Shown here: positions 16,151 through 24,686 of the stretch, one piece after another
How positions within the stretch are numbered: position 1 is the stretch's first letter
Layout: the number at the start of each line of letters is the position of its first letter
Assembly: GCF_030757795.1 (NCBI RefSeq)
Contig: NZ_JAUQWH010000004.1
Coordinates: 62,001 to 126,000 of the forward strand
Reading direction: 5' to 3'
Length of the DNA: 64,000 bases
Source of the DNA: Actinoplanes oryzae
GTDB taxonomy: Bacteria > Actinomycetota > Actinomycetes > Mycobacteriales > Micromonosporaceae
The notes under the pieces: model-generated
The model's input: only the letters and a program-made list of their open reading frames with translations
Database searches by the model: none
Told to the model about the DNA's origin: nothing
Position numbers and translations under genes: made by a program

Positions 16151-17319
16151 GCGAGATGACCTCCGATCTTGGTGTACCCGCGCAGCAGGTCGCGCGAGAT
16201 GATCAGCCGCTGCATCTCGTCGGTGCCCTCGTAGATGCGCATCAGCCGGACCTGCCGGTACCAGCGTTCGAGCGGCAGCTCACGGGTGTAGCCCATGCCG
16301 CCGTGGATCTGCAGCACCCGGTCGACCACGTTGTTGACCATGGCGGCGCCGTGCAGCTTGGCCATGGAGGAGGCGTGCCTCGGGTCCCCGCCCTGGTCGA
16401 CGGTCCACGCGGCGCGCAGGATGAGCCAGCGGGCGGCCTCCAGCTCGACCTCCGAGTCGGCGATCATCCACTGGATGGCCTGGTTCTCGCCGATCTTGCG
16501 GCCGAAGGTCTCGCGCGTGTTGGCGTACTCGATCGCCATGCCCAGCGCCCGCTCGGCGATGCCGAGGGCCTGCGACGGGATCAGGTAGCGGCCCTTGCCG
16601 ATCCACTTCATGCCGAGCTCGAAGCCCTGGCCGATCTCGCCGAGGATGTTGCGCGCCGGCACCCGGACGTCCTCGAAGATCAGCGACGCCGGGCCACCCT
16701 CGCCCATGGTCTGGATGAACTCGGAGCGCCAGCCCATCTCCCGGTCGACCAGGAACGCCGTGGTGCCGCCGCCGCGGACGCCCTTCTCCTTGTCGGTGAC
16801 CGCGACGACGATGACGAAGTCCGCGTCGTTGCCGTTGGTGATGAACGTCTTCTCGCCGTTGAGCACCCAGTCGTCGCCGTCCTGCCGGGCGCTGAGCTTG
16901 ATGTTCGCGGCGTCGGAGCCGGCGCCGGGCTCGGTGATCGCGAAGCAGGAGATCCGGTCGCCCTCGATCGTGGGGATCAGGAACTCCTGCTTCTGCTGGT
17001 CATTGGCGTAGTAGAGGATGTTGTCGGCGTCGCCGCCGAACTTGAACTGCACGAAGGTCCGGCCGATCTCGGTCCAGATCAGCGACTGCAGCACGGCCGG
17101 CAGGTTCATGCCGCCGTACTCCTCGGGGGTCGAGAGCCCCCAGAAGCCGAACTTCTTCGCCTTGAGCTGCAGCTCACGCAGCTCACTGCGGTCCAGTCCG
17201 GGCTGATGGGCCCGCTCCCGGCGCAGCGCTTCCTGCTCCAGGGGCATGACCTCGCGGGTGATGAACTGGCGGGCGGTGTCACGAACCGCGCGCTCCTCGT
17301 CGCTCAGGGAGAAGTCCAC
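16147..17319 (-). CDS. Acyl-CoA dehydrogenase
   Basis: 390 residues with the classical layout: FAITEPGAGSDAANIKLSA, WVLNGEKTFITNGNDADF, RETFGRKIGENQAIQWMIAD, QIHGGMGYTRELPLERWYR and RIYEGTDEMQRLIISRDLL, the last containing the catalytic Glu. It should introduce the first double bond into the acyl-CoA made by the adjacent ligase. The start is divergent from the TetR gene, with the palindrome at 17325-17345 between them. Confidence 0.92.
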   Translation of the reverse strand: MDFSLSDEERAVRDTARQFITREVMPLEQEALRRERAHQPGLDRSELRELQLKAKKFGFWGLSTPEEYGGMNLPAVLQSLIWTEIGRTFVQFKFGGDADNILYYANDQQKQEFLIPTIEGDRISCFAITEPGAGSDAANIKLSARQDGDDWVLNGEKTFITNGNDADFVIVVAVTDKEKGVRGGGTTAFLVDREMGWRSEFIQTMGEGGPASLIFEDVRVPARNILGEIGQGFELGMKWIGKGRYLIPSQALGIAERALGMAIEYANTRETFGRKIGENQAIQWMIADSEVELEAARWLILRAAWTVDQGGDPRHASSMAKLHGAAMVNNVVDRVLQIHGGMGYTRELPLERWYRQVRLMRIYEGTDEMQRLIISRDLLRGYTKIGGHLA

Positions 17320-17324
17320 GTGAT

Positions 17325-17345
17325 AAAACTAGCGGCGTAAGTTTT
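17325..17345. promoter_or_regulatory. Probable TetR operator between divergent catabolic operons
   Basis: AAAACT at 17325-17330 and AGTTTT at 17340-17345 are perfect inverted half-sites; the 9-nt centre adds a second symmetric pair of CG steps, so 16 of 20 non-central positions are palindromic. It occupies most of the 54-bp space between the acyl-CoA dehydrogenase and TetR genes, so binding could repress both directions. Confidence 0.7.
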
Positions 17346-17373
17346 CCCGAGTAAAGAGTTTCAGGAGCGTTAA

Positions 17374-18003
17374 ATGGCCCGGCCGCGGCACACCCTGCTG
17401 ACCCGCGAGCGCATCGTCGAGGCGGCGAGCGCGCTGGTGGACAGCGAGGGGCTGGAGGCCGTGTCGATGCGCCGGCTGGCCACCGAGCTGGGCGTCGCGG
17501 GGCCGTCGCTCTACAACCACTTCCCGACCAAGGGCGACATCCTCGACGCGGTCGCCGACGCCGTGGTCGCCCGCGTCGACGTCTCGTTCTTCGCGACCCA
17601 CGACTGGGCCGACGCGCTGCGGCTGTGGGCGCACAGCTACCACGCGGAGCTCGCCGCCCACCCCCACATCGTGCCGGTGCTCGCCCACGGCCCGGGCCGG
17701 CGTCCCGCCGCGCTCGCGATGGCCGACACCGTCTACGGCGGCCTGATCCGCGCCGGCTGGCCGCCCGCCCGCGCGACCCACATCGGCGCGCTGATGCGCT
17801 ATCTGGTCACCGGCGCCGCCCTGGGCTCCTTCGCCCGCGGCTTCGACGTCGACCCCGGCCTCTACGCCGGGCGCTACCCCCACCTCTCCGACGCGCACCT
17901 GCTGGCCGGGCACCAGCACAGCGTCGACGAGGGGGCCTTCGCGCTCGGCCTCGAAACGACGATCACCGGCCTCAGGGCAATCAAGGAGGGTGTGCTGCGA
18001 TGA
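17374..18003 (+). CDS. TetR-family regulator of the ligase/dehydrogenase cassette
   Basis: 209 residues. The HTH is clear (LLTRERIVEAASALVDSEGL; MRRLATELGVAGPSLYNHF), followed by a TetR C-terminal domain rich in Ala/Leu helices. The ATG follows AGGAGC. It overlaps the aldehyde dehydrogenase gene and faces the ligase/acyl-CoA dehydrogenase operon across an operator, which is the classic layout of a local repressor. The inducer is probably an acyl-CoA or aldehyde of the pathway (inference). Confidence 0.88.
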   Translation: MARPRHTLLTRERIVEAASALVDSEGLEAVSMRRLATELGVAGPSLYNHFPTKGDILDAVADAVVARVDVSFFATHDWADALRLWAHSYHAELAAHPHIVPVLAHGPGRRPAALAMADTVYGGLIRAGWPPARATHIGALMRYLVTGAALGSFARGFDVDPGLYAGRYPHLSDAHLLAGHQHSVDEGAFALGLETTITGLRAIKEGVLR

Positions 18004-19394
18004 AGCGGGAGAAGTTGTACCTCGGCGGCCGCTGGGCGGAGCCGGACTCGGACGCGACGATCCCGGTGGAGAACCCGGCCACCGAGGAGGTCGTCGCCCA
18101 CGTGCCGGCCGGCACCGCCGTCGATGTCGACCGCGCGGTGGCCGAGGCCCGGGCCGCCTTCCCCGGCTGGGCGGCCACCCCCCGCGCGGAGCGCGGAGCC
18201 GTACTCGGCAAGCTGCACGCGGCCCTCGCCGGCCGCGCGGACGAGATCGCCCGCACGGTCGGCCTCGAGCTGGGCGCGCCCCTCAAGATCGCGAAGGCGG
18301 TCCAGGCCGGACTGCCCCTCACGGTCCTCAAGGGGTACGCCGACCTGGCCGCGACGCCCGTGCCGGAGGAGACGATCGGGCACTCCCGCATCGAGCACGA
18401 GCCCGTCGGCGTGGTCGGCGCGATCACCCCGTGGAACTACCCGTTGCACCAGGTCGTCGCCAAGGTGGCCGCCGCCCTTGCCGCCGGGTGCACGGTCGTG
18501 CTCAAGCCCAGTGAGCTGACGCCCCTGACGGCGTACCTGCTCGTCGACGCGGCCGACGAGGCCGGGCTGCCCGACGGGGTCCTCAACCTCGTGACGGGCA
18601 CCGGGGCCGAGGTGGGCGCCGCGATCGCCGGGCACCCGGACGTCGACATGGTGTCCTTCACGGGATCCACGGCCACCGGGCGGGCGATCTCGCACGCCGC
18701 CGCGGACCGGATCGCCCGGGTCGCCCTGGAGCTGGGCGGCAAGTCGGCGAACGTGGTCCTGGCGGACGCCGACCTCGCCAAGGCGGTGAAGGTGGGCGTC
18801 GCGAACGCATTCCTCAACTCCGGGCAGACGTGCACGGCGCTGACCCGGATGCTCGTCGACCGGTCGCTCTATCCGGCCGCCGTCGACCTGGCGGCGCAGG
18901 CCGCGGCGGCCTATCGGACGGGCGACCCGTTCGATCCGGCGACGCGGCTGGGACCCCTGGTGTCCGCCGCCCAGCGGGAGCGGGTGCGCGGGTTCATCTC
19001 GCGGGCGGACGCGCGCCTGGTGCACACCTCCGAGGAGCTGCCGGAGCGGGGCTATTTCGTCCCGGCCACGGTCTTCGCCGACGTCGACCCGGACAGCGAG
19101 CTGGCCCAGGAGGAGATCTTCGGGCCGGTGCTGTCGATCATCCCGGTGGACGGCGAGGACCACGCGGTCGAGATCGCCAACCATTCCCGGTACGGGCTGG
19201 CGGGCGCCGTCTGGGGACCACCCGACCGGGCCCTGGCCGTCGCGCGGCGGCTGCGCACCGGAGCGGTCGACGTCAACGGGGCGGCGTTCAACCCGTTCGC
19301 GCCGTTCGGCGGCTACAAGCAGTCCGGCGTCGGGCGCGAGCTCGGGGCGTACGGGCTGGCGGAGTTCCAGCAGACGAAGGCGATCCAGCTGTGA
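18000..19394 (+). CDS. Aldehyde dehydrogenase (NAD(P)-dependent)
   Basis: 464 residues. TPWNYPLHQVVAKVAAALAAG, FTGSTATGR, LELGGKSANVVL (general-base Glu), NSGQTCTALTR (nucleophilic Cys) and EEIFGPVLSI are all in place, so it should be active. It oxidises an aldehyde to the acid that the divergently encoded ligase could activate. The ATG overlaps the TetR stop and its TGA overlaps the alcohol dehydrogenase GTG. Confidence 0.92.
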   Translation: MKREKLYLGGRWAEPDSDATIPVENPATEEVVAHVPAGTAVDVDRAVAEARAAFPGWAATPRAERGAVLGKLHAALAGRADEIARTVGLELGAPLKIAKAVQAGLPLTVLKGYADLAATPVPEETIGHSRIEHEPVGVVGAITPWNYPLHQVVAKVAAALAAGCTVVLKPSELTPLTAYLLVDAADEAGLPDGVLNLVTGTGAEVGAAIAGHPDVDMVSFTGSTATGRAISHAAADRIARVALELGGKSANVVLADADLAKAVKVGVANAFLNSGQTCTALTRMLVDRSLYPAAVDLAAQAAAAYRTGDPFDPATRLGPLVSAAQRERVRGFISRADARLVHTSEELPERGYFVPATVFADVDPDSELAQEEIFGPVLSIIPVDGEDHAVEIANHSRYGLAGAVWGPPDRALAVARRLRTGAVDVNGAAFNPFAPFGGYKQSGVGRELGAYGLAEFQQTKAIQL

Positions 19395-20479
19395 CGGCGT
19401 ACGTGCGGGCGCTCGTGGCGCGGGAACCCGGCACCCCGCCGGCGGTCGAGGAGATCCACCTGCCCGAGGTCGGCCCCGGACAGGTGCGGGTACGCATCCG
19501 CGCCGCCGGCGTGTGCCACAGCGACCTGTCCATGGTCAACGGCACCCTCGCCCCGCCCCACCCGCTGGTCCTCGGCCACGAGGCCGCCGGCGAGGTCGCC
19601 GAGGTGGGCACGGGCGTCACCCGGGTCGCGGTGGGCGACCGCGTCGCGCTCAACTGGGCGCCGCCGTGCCGCGAATGCTGGTTCTGCACGCACGGCGAGC
19701 CCTGGCTGTGCCCGACCGCCAACGTGGCGGCGCTCGAGAACGGCGCCACGCTGGACGGCGACCCGGTGTACGTGACGCTGGGGCTGGGCGCGTTCGCCGA
19801 GCAGGTCGTCGTGCCGGCCCAGGCGGTGATCCCCGTACCGGCGGCCCTGGACTTCGGCGCGGCAGCGCTGCTCGGATGCTCCGTCCTCACCGGCACGGGC
19901 GCCGTCCGCAGCACGGCCCACGTGGCGCCGGAGCAGTCCGTGCTGGTCATCGGCCTGGGCGGCGTCGGCCTGTCCGTGGTCGCCGCCGCCCGGGCCGCCG
20001 GCGCCTCCCCGGTGATCGCCGTCGACGTGTCCCCGGCCAAGAAGGACCTCGCCGCCGAGGCCGGCGCGACCGATTTCGTGGTCGCCGGCGAGACCCTGTC
20101 CAAGGACGTCCGCGCCCTGACCGGAGGCCGCGGCGCCGACCACGCGTTCGAGTGCGTGGGCCGCGCGGCGACCATCCGCTCGGCGTGGCGGGCCACCCGC
20201 CGCGGCGGCCAGGTCACGGTCGTCGGCATGGGCCGCGGCGACGACATGCTGCAGCTGAGCGCGCTGGACATCTTCTCGTCGGCGCGGACGCTGCGATCGT
20301 CGGTCTACGGCTCGTCCGACCCGGACGTGGAGCTGCCCGTCCTGGCCCGGGAGGTGGTGGCGGGCGAGCTGCGCCTCGGCCACCTGATCACCGACCGCAT
20401 CGGTTTGGCGGACATCCCGGCGGCGTTCGACCGCATGTCCCGCGGCGAGGGCGCCCGGTCGGTGGTGCTGTTCGGCTAG
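19391..20479 (+). CDS. Zinc-dependent alcohol dehydrogenase (MDR superfamily)
   Basis: 362 residues. Catalytic zinc ligands are in GVCHSDLS and GHEAAGEV; the structural zinc cluster is CRECWFCTHGEPWLC (four Cys); the Rossmann motif is GLGGVGLSVV. The layout resembles class III/mycothiol-type or aryl-alcohol enzymes. It should supply the aldehyde for the preceding gene product. GTG start overlaps the aldehyde dehydrogenase stop. Confidence 0.9.
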   Translation: MTAYVRALVAREPGTPPAVEEIHLPEVGPGQVRVRIRAAGVCHSDLSMVNGTLAPPHPLVLGHEAAGEVAEVGTGVTRVAVGDRVALNWAPPCRECWFCTHGEPWLCPTANVAALENGATLDGDPVYVTLGLGAFAEQVVVPAQAVIPVPAALDFGAAALLGCSVLTGTGAVRSTAHVAPEQSVLVIGLGGVGLSVVAAARAAGASPVIAVDVSPAKKDLAAEAGATDFVVAGETLSKDVRALTGGRGADHAFECVGRAATIRSAWRATRRGGQVTVVGMGRGDDMLQLSALDIFSSARTLRSSVYGSSDPDVELPVLAREVVAGELRLGHLITDRIGLADIPAAFDRMSRGEGARSVVLFG

Positions 20480-20517
20480 CCTTCCGAGGTTCCGTCCCGG
20501 CGTGCGAAGATCGTCCG

Positions 20518-21063
20518 ATGTCGCTGAGTGCGCTGCCGGCCCGGCCGCCCCTGCGCCCCGTGGAGCTGGTCGAGGTCGACCGGTCGCACAGGTCGGTGCT
20601 CGAGAACCTCGGCCAGCTGTTCCGGCACGATCTGTCCGAGTCGTACGGGCTGCTGCCCAACGACGACGGCACCTTCAACAACCGGCCGCTGGACAAGTTC
20701 CTGGCCGGGGAGGACCCGGACCGGCGGGCCTTCCTGATCAAGGTGGCGGGGCGCCTGGGCGGATTCGTCCTGACCATGGCGGCGGAGGGTGGCGGCACGG
20801 CGATCGACGGCTTCTTCGTCGTCCGGGCCCTGCGGCGCAGCGGCGTCGGCCGGGAGGCGGCGTTGCGGACGATCGCGCTCTTCCCGGGCCGGTGGTGGAT
20901 CGGCTTCCAGCGGTACAACCCGGGCGTGGAAGCGTTCTGGTCCGACGTCGCCGCCGCCGCGGCGATCGGCGAGTGGCAGATGCACGATCTCCTGCCGGCG
21001 CCGCAGGACCGGCCACCGGACACGGTCGTCGTCTTCCACTCCGCGACACCGCCCCCGCACTGA
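20518..21063 (+). CDS. GNAT-family acetyltransferase-like protein
   Basis: 181 residues. IDGFFVVRALRRSGVGREAA matches GNAT motif A, and FQRYNPGVEAFWSDVAAAA matches the motif B helix seen in predicted acetyltransferases. The family acts on unknown small molecules or proteins. It starts 38 nt after the alcohol dehydrogenase stop, so it may be read through from that operon, but it is functionally unrelated as far as I can see. Confidence 0.7.
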   Translation: MSLSALPARPPLRPVELVEVDRSHRSVLENLGQLFRHDLSESYGLLPNDDGTFNNRPLDKFLAGEDPDRRAFLIKVAGRLGGFVLTMAAEGGGTAIDGFFVVRALRRSGVGREAALRTIALFPGRWWIGFQRYNPGVEAFWSDVAAAAAIGEWQMHDLLPAPQDRPPDTVVVFHSATPPPH

Positions 21064-21461
21064 CCCGCGTCATCCCCGCGCCCGGGTCGCTCGCGTGTGG
21101 CCGCGCGTCGCCCTCGTGGCCGCGTCGCTTTCCCCGCGCGGGCAATCTCAGCCGTCACGGGTGTCCGCAGCCCGCCGCACCGCTGTTGCGGAGCACCAGC
21201 CCTGCGTCGCACGCATCCACGTCCTGCCCACCGAGCCGCGCCGCGCCGCGCGCAACAACTATGCAATAGCAGTGCTCGTGAGCCGAACCTGCCGCGCGAC
21301 ACCTACCGAGCAGCAACTACCCGGCAACAGCAAACCGGCGCGGGTCAGCCCACGCCGGTTCGTGGTCGGCAAGGCGCGAGCCGCCAGCGGCACTCTGCCT
21401 GCACGCCGACGGCTCGCGGGTCGACGACCGGGGCCTCACCGAGACCCGGGTCGAGCCGAGA
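21064..21461. other. 398-bp convergent gap without a gene
   Basis: This lies between the GNAT and flavin-reductase 3' ends. It holds two weak copies of a GTGGCCGCG-containing 20-bp block near 21098-21130, GCAACAAC/GCAACTAC words at 21250-21325, and the hairpin listed next. No reading frame looks like a real protein. Confidence 0.5.
21334..21359. terminator. Hairpin in the convergent gap
   Basis: ACCGGCG at 21334-21340 pairs with CGCCGGT at 21353-21359, and an inner GGG/CCC extends the stem past one mismatch to a TCAG loop. It could end transcription from either side. Confidence 0.45.
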
Positions 21462-22022
21462 TCAGGCCTGGCGCAGCGGCGCGAGGGCCTTGCTCCACGC
21501 GACGGTCTGGTCCAGCACCGTGGTGAGCGCGGCGGCCTGGTGGTCACCCGGGGTGAACTGGCTGTAGTTCACGAAGTCGGTGGCCAGCGACAGCGTCACG
21601 GCGGCGCGGACGTCCGCCATCATCAGCTCGCCGACGATGAGGCGCAGGGTCTCGATGGCGCGGGCGCCACCGACCGAGCCGTAGCCGACGAAGCCGACGG
21701 CCTTGTTGTTCCACTCGGCGAAGAGGAAGTCGATCGCGTTCTTCAGGGCGCCCGAGGTGGCGTGGTTGTACTCCGGGGTGACGAAGATGTAGCCGTCGAA
21801 CTCGGCGATCTTGGCGGCCCAGGCCTGGGTGTGCGGCTGCGAGTACTGCGCCATCGACGCCGGGATGGCCTCGTCGAGGTGCGGCAGCTTGTAGTCGAGC
21901 AGGTCGACCAGCTCGAACTCCGCGTCGGTGCGCTGCGAGGCGAGCTCGTGGACCCACTTGGCAACAGCCTCGCCGTTGCGGCCCGGGCGAGTGCTGCCGA
22001 TGATGATGCCGATCTTCGTCAT
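21462..22022 (-). CDS. NADPH-dependent FMN reductase
   Basis: 186 residues of the flavodoxin-like fold. GIIIGSTRPGRNGEAVAKWV is the FMN phosphate loop, FVTPEYNHATSGALKNAIDFL the isoalloxazine site and VGYGSVGGARAIE the last conserved loop. It reduces FMN or quinones with NADPH. A GGAG precedes the ATG. It is divergent from a MarR gene, and an operator-like palindrome overlaps its -35 box, the usual arrangement for quinone- or stress-sensing MarR regulators. Confidence 0.9.
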   Translation of the reverse strand: MTKIGIIIGSTRPGRNGEAVAKWVHELASQRTDAEFELVDLLDYKLPHLDEAIPASMAQYSQPHTQAWAAKIAEFDGYIFVTPEYNHATSGALKNAIDFLFAEWNNKAVGFVGYGSVGGARAIETLRLIVGELMMADVRAAVTLSLATDFVNYSQFTPGDHQAAALTTVLDQTVAWSKALAPLRQA

Positions 22023-22036
22023 GACGCGGAGCTCCA

Positions 22037-22071
22037 GGGATATGCGGGTTAATTTGCTTCGTCAAGGAAAT
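22037..22071 (-). promoter_or_regulatory. Promoter and MarR operator of the FMN reductase gene
   Basis: On the minus strand TTGACG (complement of 22060-22065) and TATCCC (complement of 22037-22042) are 17 nt apart. Over the -35 lies an imperfect palindrome, ATTTGCTT and AAGGAAAT separated by CGTC (22052-22071), a good size for a MarR dimer. Confidence 0.6.
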
Positions 22072-22099
22072 ACTCTGTCGTCGCCTGGTGTCAAGGCCG

Positions 22100-22105
22100 T
22101 AGGAT
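22100..22105 (+). promoter_or_regulatory. -10 box of the marR gene
   Basis: TAGGAT ends 7 nt before the ATG at 22113, which predicts a leaderless transcript. Confidence 0.55.
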
Positions 22106-22112
22106 CTTTGTC

Positions 22113-22592
22113 ATGCCCCCCACACCCCTCACCGGTCCCGAGCTCGCGGTCATGCACGCGTTCGGCCGGCTGATGGTGGTCATGCCCAAGATGCTCGACG
22201 CCGACCTGCAGCGCACCCAGCGCATGTCGCTGAGTGAGTACCAGACGTTGCGGCACCTCTCCGAGGCGCCGGGCGGCGTCGTGCGCATGAGCGAGCTCGC
22301 CCACCGCTGCGACATGTCGCTCAGCGGGATGACGCGCCTGGTCAGCAAGCTGGAGTCGCTCGGCTACCTGACTCGCCGGCGCTGCGAGTCGGACGGGCGT
22401 GGTTTCGACGTCGAGCTCACCGAGGCGGGGCTCGCGCGGTTACGGCAGGCGTGGCCTGACCACCTGGAAAGCGTACGGCGGCGCATCTTCGACCACCTCG
22501 GCCCGCTGGACCTGGGTGATCTGCTGAAGGCCCTGGAGGGCATGAACGGATCGGGCGGCCAGGCATGTCACAGTGCCCCCTGTGACGAGTGA
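22113..22592 (+). CDS. MarR-family regulator
   Basis: 159 residues. The winged helix is clear: LSEYQTLRHLSEAPGGVVRMSELAHRCDMSLSGMTRLVSKLESLGYLTRRR and the wing CESDGRGFDVELTEAGL. (These are consecutive segments around residues 35-110.) There is no conserved redox Cys in the DNA-binding domain. It is divergent from the FMN reductase and probably represses it through the palindrome at 22052-22071. Confidence 0.88.
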   Translation: MPPTPLTGPELAVMHAFGRLMVVMPKMLDADLQRTQRMSLSEYQTLRHLSEAPGGVVRMSELAHRCDMSLSGMTRLVSKLESLGYLTRRRCESDGRGFDVELTEAGLARLRQAWPDHLESVRRRIFDHLGPLDLGDLLKALEGMNGSGGQACHSAPCDE

Positions 22593-23208
22593 TGCACCTT
22601 TTGCCCCCGGCACCCCGATCGTCCGCCGCTTCCTGCACCCGGACGGCCGCATAGCGGCAGCCTCCGCCGCCTACGTCATCGCCGACGACGAGCGCGGCCT
22701 GCTGCTCTGGAGCGACATCGGCTCGGCCGTCATGCGCCGCACGACCCTGTCCGGTACGCCGACCCGCGACCTCCCGATCAGCGAAGAGCTCGGGATGACC
22801 ACGATGCTCTCGCCCACAGTCCGGGAGCACGTCAAGTCGCTGTTGTTCCTGCCTCGCGACGCCGCGCACGCCGTGTCGTGGAGCTGGCGGGCCGACGGCG
22901 CCTTCGCCGGCTGGTACGTGAACCTGGAGACGCCCGCCCAGCGCTGGCCCGGCGGCGTCGACTCGTCCGACCAGGTCCTCGACCTGCTGGTGACGCCGGA
23001 CCGCGAGTGGCACTGGAAGGACGAGGAAGACCTCGTGGCGGCGTACCCCCGCGCGCAAGCGGCCTTGATCCGCGCCGAGGGTGAGCGGGTCACAAAGCTT
23101 GTCGACGCCGCGGAGTTCCCCTTCAACGGCGCCTGGCTCGACTTCACCAGCGAGCTCGGCCCGGCTCCCCTGCCTCCCACCTGGGACGTCCCGGCGAACC
23201 GTCCTTGA
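22573..23208 (+). CDS. DUF402-domain protein
   Basis: About 211 residues. GWYVNLETPAQRWPGGVDSSDQVLDLLVTP and WHWKDEEDLVAAY carry the acidic residues of the DUF402/FomD-like fold, whose characterised members are metal-dependent phosphatases or nucleotide hydrolases. Candidate starts are GTG 22573 and GTG 22582. Both lie in a perfect hairpin, GTCACAG (22567-22573) with CTGTGAC (22580-22586), overlapping the 3' end of marR, so translation may be coupled or occluded. Confidence 0.78.
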   Translation: MPPVTSDAPFAPGTPIVRRFLHPDGRIAAASAAYVIADDERGLLLWSDIGSAVMRRTTLSGTPTRDLPISEELGMTTMLSPTVREHVKSLLFLPRDAAHAVSWSWRADGAFAGWYVNLETPAQRWPGGVDSSDQVLDLLVTPDREWHWKDEEDLVAAYPRAQAALIRAEGERVTKLVDAAEFPFNGAWLDFTSELGPAPLPPTWDVPANRP

Positions 23209-23232
23209 CGTATTCCTTTATGGGTATACGAT
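23205..23232 (+). promoter_or_regulatory. Promoter of the arsR-SRPBCC operon
   Basis: TTGACG (23205-23210), a 16-nt spacer and TACGAT (23227-23232) form one of the best promoters in the window. The ATG is 6 nt further on, so the transcript should be leaderless. Self-regulation by the ArsR product is likely here. Confidence 0.75.
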
Positions 23233-23238
23233 TGTCGC

Positions 23239-23607
23239 ATGGCACGAGCAGCGACGACGACGGACGCGTTCAACGCGGTGGCGGAGCCTCGCCGGCGGCA
23301 GATCCTCGACCTTCTGATGGCGGGCGAGCGGCCCGTGGGCGAGCTGGTCGAGTTGCTCGGCCTCGCCCAGCCGCAGGTCAGCAAGCACCTGCGAGTGCTG
23401 CGCGAGGTCGACCTCGTGCGGGTGCGCGACGAGGGGCGCCAGCGGCTCTACCGGGTGCACGCCGCGCCCCTGCAACCGCTGCACGCCTGGCTGAGCCGCT
23501 ACGAAGCGGCCTGGAACGACCGGTTCGATCTCCTGGAAGACGTCCTCGACGACCTGATCACGGGCGACACCACGGACGACCAGCGAAGCACCGAGGGGGA
23601 AGCATGA
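23239..23607 (+). CDS. ArsR-family winged-helix regulator
   Basis: 122 residues. AVAEPRRRQILDLLMAGERPVGELVELLGLAQPQVSKHLRVL is the wHTH. No metal-binding Cys pair (CxC) is seen, so it is not a typical arsenic/cadmium sensor; this sub-type is regularly encoded with an SRPBCC protein, as here. Its stop overlaps the next start. Confidence 0.9.
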   Translation: MARAATTTDAFNAVAEPRRRQILDLLMAGERPVGELVELLGLAQPQVSKHLRVLREVDLVRVRDEGRQRLYRVHAAPLQPLHAWLSRYEAAWNDRFDLLEDVLDDLITGDTTDDQRSTEGEA

Positions 23608-24092
23608 CCACGACGACCAAGGGCACGGCGAAGGTCACCACGCCGGCGGCCCACCAGATCCTCATCACCCGCGAGTTCAGCGCGCCCGCCGCCCTCGTCT
23701 GGCGGGCCTACACGACACCCGAGCTGATCAAACGCTGGTGGGCGGGGCAGCGCGGCACCGTGACCAGCGCGGACGTCGACCTGCGCGTCGGCGGCCGCTG
23801 GCGCTACGTGATGGACGCGGGCGGTCACGAGGTCGCGTTCCGCGGCGAGTACAGGGAGATCGACGAGCCGGCGCGGCTGGTCAACACCGAAATCTACGAG
23901 GGCCTCCCGGACCCGGACGACCACGCGTCGGTGGTCACGGTCACCTTCACGGAGCAGGACGGGCAGACCGCCGTCCGGATGCTGTGCGAGTACCGCGACC
24001 AGGCCGACCGCGACGCCGTCCTCGAGTCGGGCATGGAAGGCGGCATGCAGGAGTCGCTGGACGCCCTCGACGAGGTCGCCGCCGGCCTTTGA
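23604..24092 (+). CDS. SRPBCC (AHSA1-like) domain protein
   Basis: 162 residues. FSAPAALVWRAYTTPELIKRWWAG, DLRVGGRWRYVMDAGGHEVAFRGEYREID and a final long helix (MEGGMQESLDALDEVAAGL) are the AHSA1/START-like pattern. These proteins have a hydrophobic pocket; the ligand is unknown. It is coupled by ATGA to the ArsR gene, and the two probably work as a sensor/effector pair. Confidence 0.88.
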   Translation: MTTTTKGTAKVTTPAAHQILITREFSAPAALVWRAYTTPELIKRWWAGQRGTVTSADVDLRVGGRWRYVMDAGGHEVAFRGEYREIDEPARLVNTEIYEGLPDPDDHASVVTVTFTEQDGQTAVRMLCEYRDQADRDAVLESGMEGGMQESLDALDEVAAGL

Positions 24093-24104
24093 GATCATGG
24101 GGCG

Positions 24105-24686
24105 GTGCTGTGGGACCGTACCGCCCGGATCGTGACCGAGATTCTGGCCCCGGCCGTGCTGGTCGCCACGCTGATGCTGCTGGTGGGCTGGCACGCCGGG
24201 GCCGCGCCGGGCGTGTCCCGGTGGTGGGGCCTGCCGGGCGCGCTGTTCGCAGCGGGCCTCCCGATGGTGTACGTCCTCCGGGGCGTCCGCCGCGGCAAAC
24301 TGACCAACCACCACATCCCCGAGCGCGAGCACCGCATGGTCCCGCTGCTGGTCGGCATCGCCTCGGTGGCGATCGGCCTTGGTGCCTTGCTGGTGCTGGG
24401 CGCCCCGCGCGACGTGGTCGCCCTGCTGGCCGCCGGCGGCACGGGGTTGCTGGTCTACACCGCCGTGACCCGCTGGTGGAAGATGTCGATCCACGCCGGC
24501 GTCGCCGCCGGGACCAGCGCCACACTGGTCGCCCTGTACGGCCCGCTGTTGCTGCTCACGGTCCCGCTGGTCGTGCTGGCGGGCTGGGCCCGCGTCCGCC
24601 TCTCGGCCCACACGACGGCTCAGGTCGTCGCCGGAGCCCTGGTCGGCGCGGTCATCGCGGGCTCGGTGTTCCCCGCCCTACGCTGA
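24105..24686 (+). CDS. PAP2-like membrane phosphatase family protein
   Basis: 193 residues with about six membrane segments. The three PAP2-type motif positions are recognisable: KLTNHHIPEREHR, KMSIHAG and RVRLSAHTTAQVVAGALVG. The first two deviate from the classical RP and PSGH, so activity is uncertain. The GTG start is 12 nt after the SRPBCC stop. It could act on lipid or prenyl phosphates. Confidence 0.65.
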   Translation: MLWDRTARIVTEILAPAVLVATLMLLVGWHAGAAPGVSRWWGLPGALFAAGLPMVYVLRGVRRGKLTNHHIPEREHRMVPLLVGIASVAIGLGALLVLGAPRDVVALLAAGGTGLLVYTAVTRWWKMSIHAGVAAGTSATLVALYGPLLLLTVPLVVLAGWARVRLSAHTTAQVVAGALVGAVIAGSVFPALR

